Assembly (NCBI GenBank): GCA_037953745.1
Contig: JBAKBP010001393.1
Coordinates: forward strand, 87,501 to 151,500
Source of the DNA: Lithodes maja
Taxonomy: Eukaryota > Arthropoda > Malacostraca > Decapoda > Lithodidae
Length of the DNA: 64,000 nucleotides
Direction of reading: 5' to 3'
In this document: piece after piece, positions 62,532-64,000 of the stretch
Layout of the letters: every line of letters starts with the position of its first letter
Numbering within the stretch: position 1 is the stretch's first letter
The notes under the pieces: model-generated
The model's input: the letters and a program-made list of their open reading frames with translations, nothing else
Databases searched by the model: none
What the model was told of the DNA's origin: nothing
Program-made: the position numbers and the translations under genes

Positions 62532-64000
62532 AAAATGCACATGGGAGCCGGTTGAAACTGGGTCTGTTGAATGTTCGTTCCTTGCGTAACAAAATGGATC
62601 ATATTTGCGAGATCTTGGATGAACGTAACCTTGATGTATTATGTCTCACTGAGACCTGGTTGTTCGAGTCAGATCTGAATATTATCCAGGCGGCATTGCC
62701 TAAAACCCATTCCATAATAAATGTTCCTAGGCCTAGGGGAGATCATCCGGGTGGTGGAGTGGCAGTTGTCTACTCCACATCTCTGGTGAATATCTTGCAA
62801 ATAAGCCATAACCCAGCCCCTCTTTATTATGAACTGTTGGAAGTGGAAATAAAACTCCATCAACAAATTCTAAGAATGGCAGTTGTCTATAGGCCTGGCC
62901 ATCGCGGCACAGATAGGGGTTTTATGGAAGAGTTTGGGCAGTTTCTCGAGGAATTTTCTGCTAAAACCGGAAGACTTTTGATATGTGGAGATTTTAATTA
63001 CTGGGTTGACAGCCCTCATCTGAAGCCATTCTCTCCTGAGTTCCTTGAGTTGACTGATCAGAACAATTTTGTAAACCATGTGTCCCACCCAACTCATATC
63101 TTAGGACACACCCTTGACTTGGTTTTCTCTCCTGTGGGTTGTGGTGGTGTTCTGGATGTTGATGTTGAGAATGCTGACCCTAATACCTCTGATCATGCTT
63201 TGATTACTTTCAGCTTTGATTTCCCTAAGCCACTCACACATGAAAAAGTAATCAGATTTAGAAATTATAAAAATGCAGACCTAAATTTGGCTAGCAGTGA
63301 AGTAAAACAGTACTTGGGAAGTATTGATACTTCCAACCTTACTTCAGATGAGCTGGTGGAGGTACATGGAAATGCACTTAAATTAGTGTTCGATCATCAC
63401 TGTCCAGAAGTAGAGAAGAAAATCATAGTACGAGATGATTCGCCCTGGTATAGCACTCGAGTTCAATTTCTTAGAAGAGCGCGTAGAAGAGCTGAACGTG
63501 AATGGCGGAAAAATAAAACAGACTCTACATGGTTGCAATATCTGTCAGCCAGAAGAGCTGTGGTCCACAAAATCAAAGATGAAAAGAAAGTGTATTATCA
63601 GGGAAAAGTTGACTCGTGTGGTAACGACCAGAGGAGGTTGGCTTCAATTGTAAACAGTTTACTTGGAAAAACAAGAGTCAGCTTAAAACCTTCTGTACCC
63701 GATGCCGAGTTGGCTGCCAACTTTGTGGCATTTTTTGCTGGCAAGATAACTCGCATAAGACAGGAACTGGATGATGCTTCTGTTGGTGAAGAACTTTCAG
63801 TTGTACTCCAACCCCGACACATTCCTAATAATGTCCTCTCATCCTTTCACTCAGTAGAGGTGGACATGATCTCGTCCTACATAAGAAACCTCAATAAAAC
63901 ATTTTGCCCGTTGGATCCCATAAATGTTTCCAAGCTACCAAGAGTCTATGATCACACAGTTGAGTTTATTTCCAAAATAATTAATAAGTGCTTCTCTGAA
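62519..64000 (+). CDS. LINE ORF2 (endonuclease and start of RT), runs off the window
   Basis: I read this frame line by line: no stop from 62519 to 64000. The endonuclease shows KLGLLNVRSLRNK (catalytic Asn), CLTETWL (Glu), VVYRPG, LICGDFNYW and NTSDHALITF. A charged linker follows (SPWYSTRVQFLRRARR). The RT fingers start near the end. The first in-frame ATG (62594) lies after the catalytic Asn, so normal initiation would give a dead endonuclease. CR1/L2-group by these motifs. Confidence 0.88.
62522..62528 (+). promoter_or_regulatory. candidate -1 frameshift site A AAA AAC next to stop
   Basis: In register with ORF1 (TCA AAA AAC TGA): the slippery heptamer ends right at the stop codon. The -1 frame has TAG at 62516-62518 and is then open to the end of the window. 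A small hairpin (CCGGT...ACTGG, TGAA loop, 62548-62561) lies 19 bases downstream. Confidence 0.62.

Overview
This window looks like intergenic or intronic DNA from an arthropod, most likely a malacostracan crustacean. That assignment is inference. It rests on long AC, AG and AT-rich microsatellites, an interstitial TTAGG (arthropod telomere-type) array, a mix of CR1, RTE, I/Jockey-like and Ty3 retroelements, piggyBac/Tc1/hAT-type DNA elements and many tRNA-derived SINEs. I recognise no host gene. Three short exon-like islands (24035-24232, 33184-33324, 41053-41153, all +) are candidates only.

Layout. 1-8134: a young Ty3-type LTR retrotransposon with Gmr1-like domain order (gag-protease-integrase, then RT-RNase H). 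Its visible LTR parts are identical. 8135-19600: a low-complexity region of microsatellites and minisatellites, peppered with a family of TTAA-flanked foldback MITEs. 19618-27100: a 33-bp satellite and remnants of four or five LINEs (a LADD-type RT element, an RTE, and CR1-type elements), plus a piggyBac-like MITE. 27254-32073: a Tc1-like foldback element carrying SINEs, then a decayed piggyBac transposon. 32074-35400: shreds of an RTE-like LINE carrying a dimeric SINE-like insertion. 35400-41830: AT-rich DNA with SINEs and MITEs. 41832-49450: a three-level nest in which an older LINE fragment holds a nearly complete 7.4-kb RNase H-bearing I-group LINE, which itself holds a SINE-like insertion; both insertions have recognisable target-site duplications. 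49450-55560: SINEs, a hAT-like MITE, an RTE copy and a Jockey-like LINE inserted in a MITE. 55590-61340: a CR1-like LINE broken by a TTAA element, an RTE copy and a tRNA-SINE. 61338-64000: ORF1 (PHD finger plus zinc knuckles) and the start of ORF2 of another LINE, which runs off the window.

The most interesting common thread is translational coupling. The Ty3 element and the right-hand LINE each carry the canonical -1 slippery heptamer A AAA AAC exactly where their second reading frame opens. The I-group LINE has ORF1 and ORF2 in one frame separated by a single TGA. In both LINEs the endonuclease domain begins before any in-frame ATG, so recoding, rather than ordinary initiation, seems needed. 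In the Ty3 element an ATGA stop-start overlap offers an alternative. The SINE-like family shares its 3' end and AAC tail with the Jockey-like LINE, suggesting a parasite-partner relationship.
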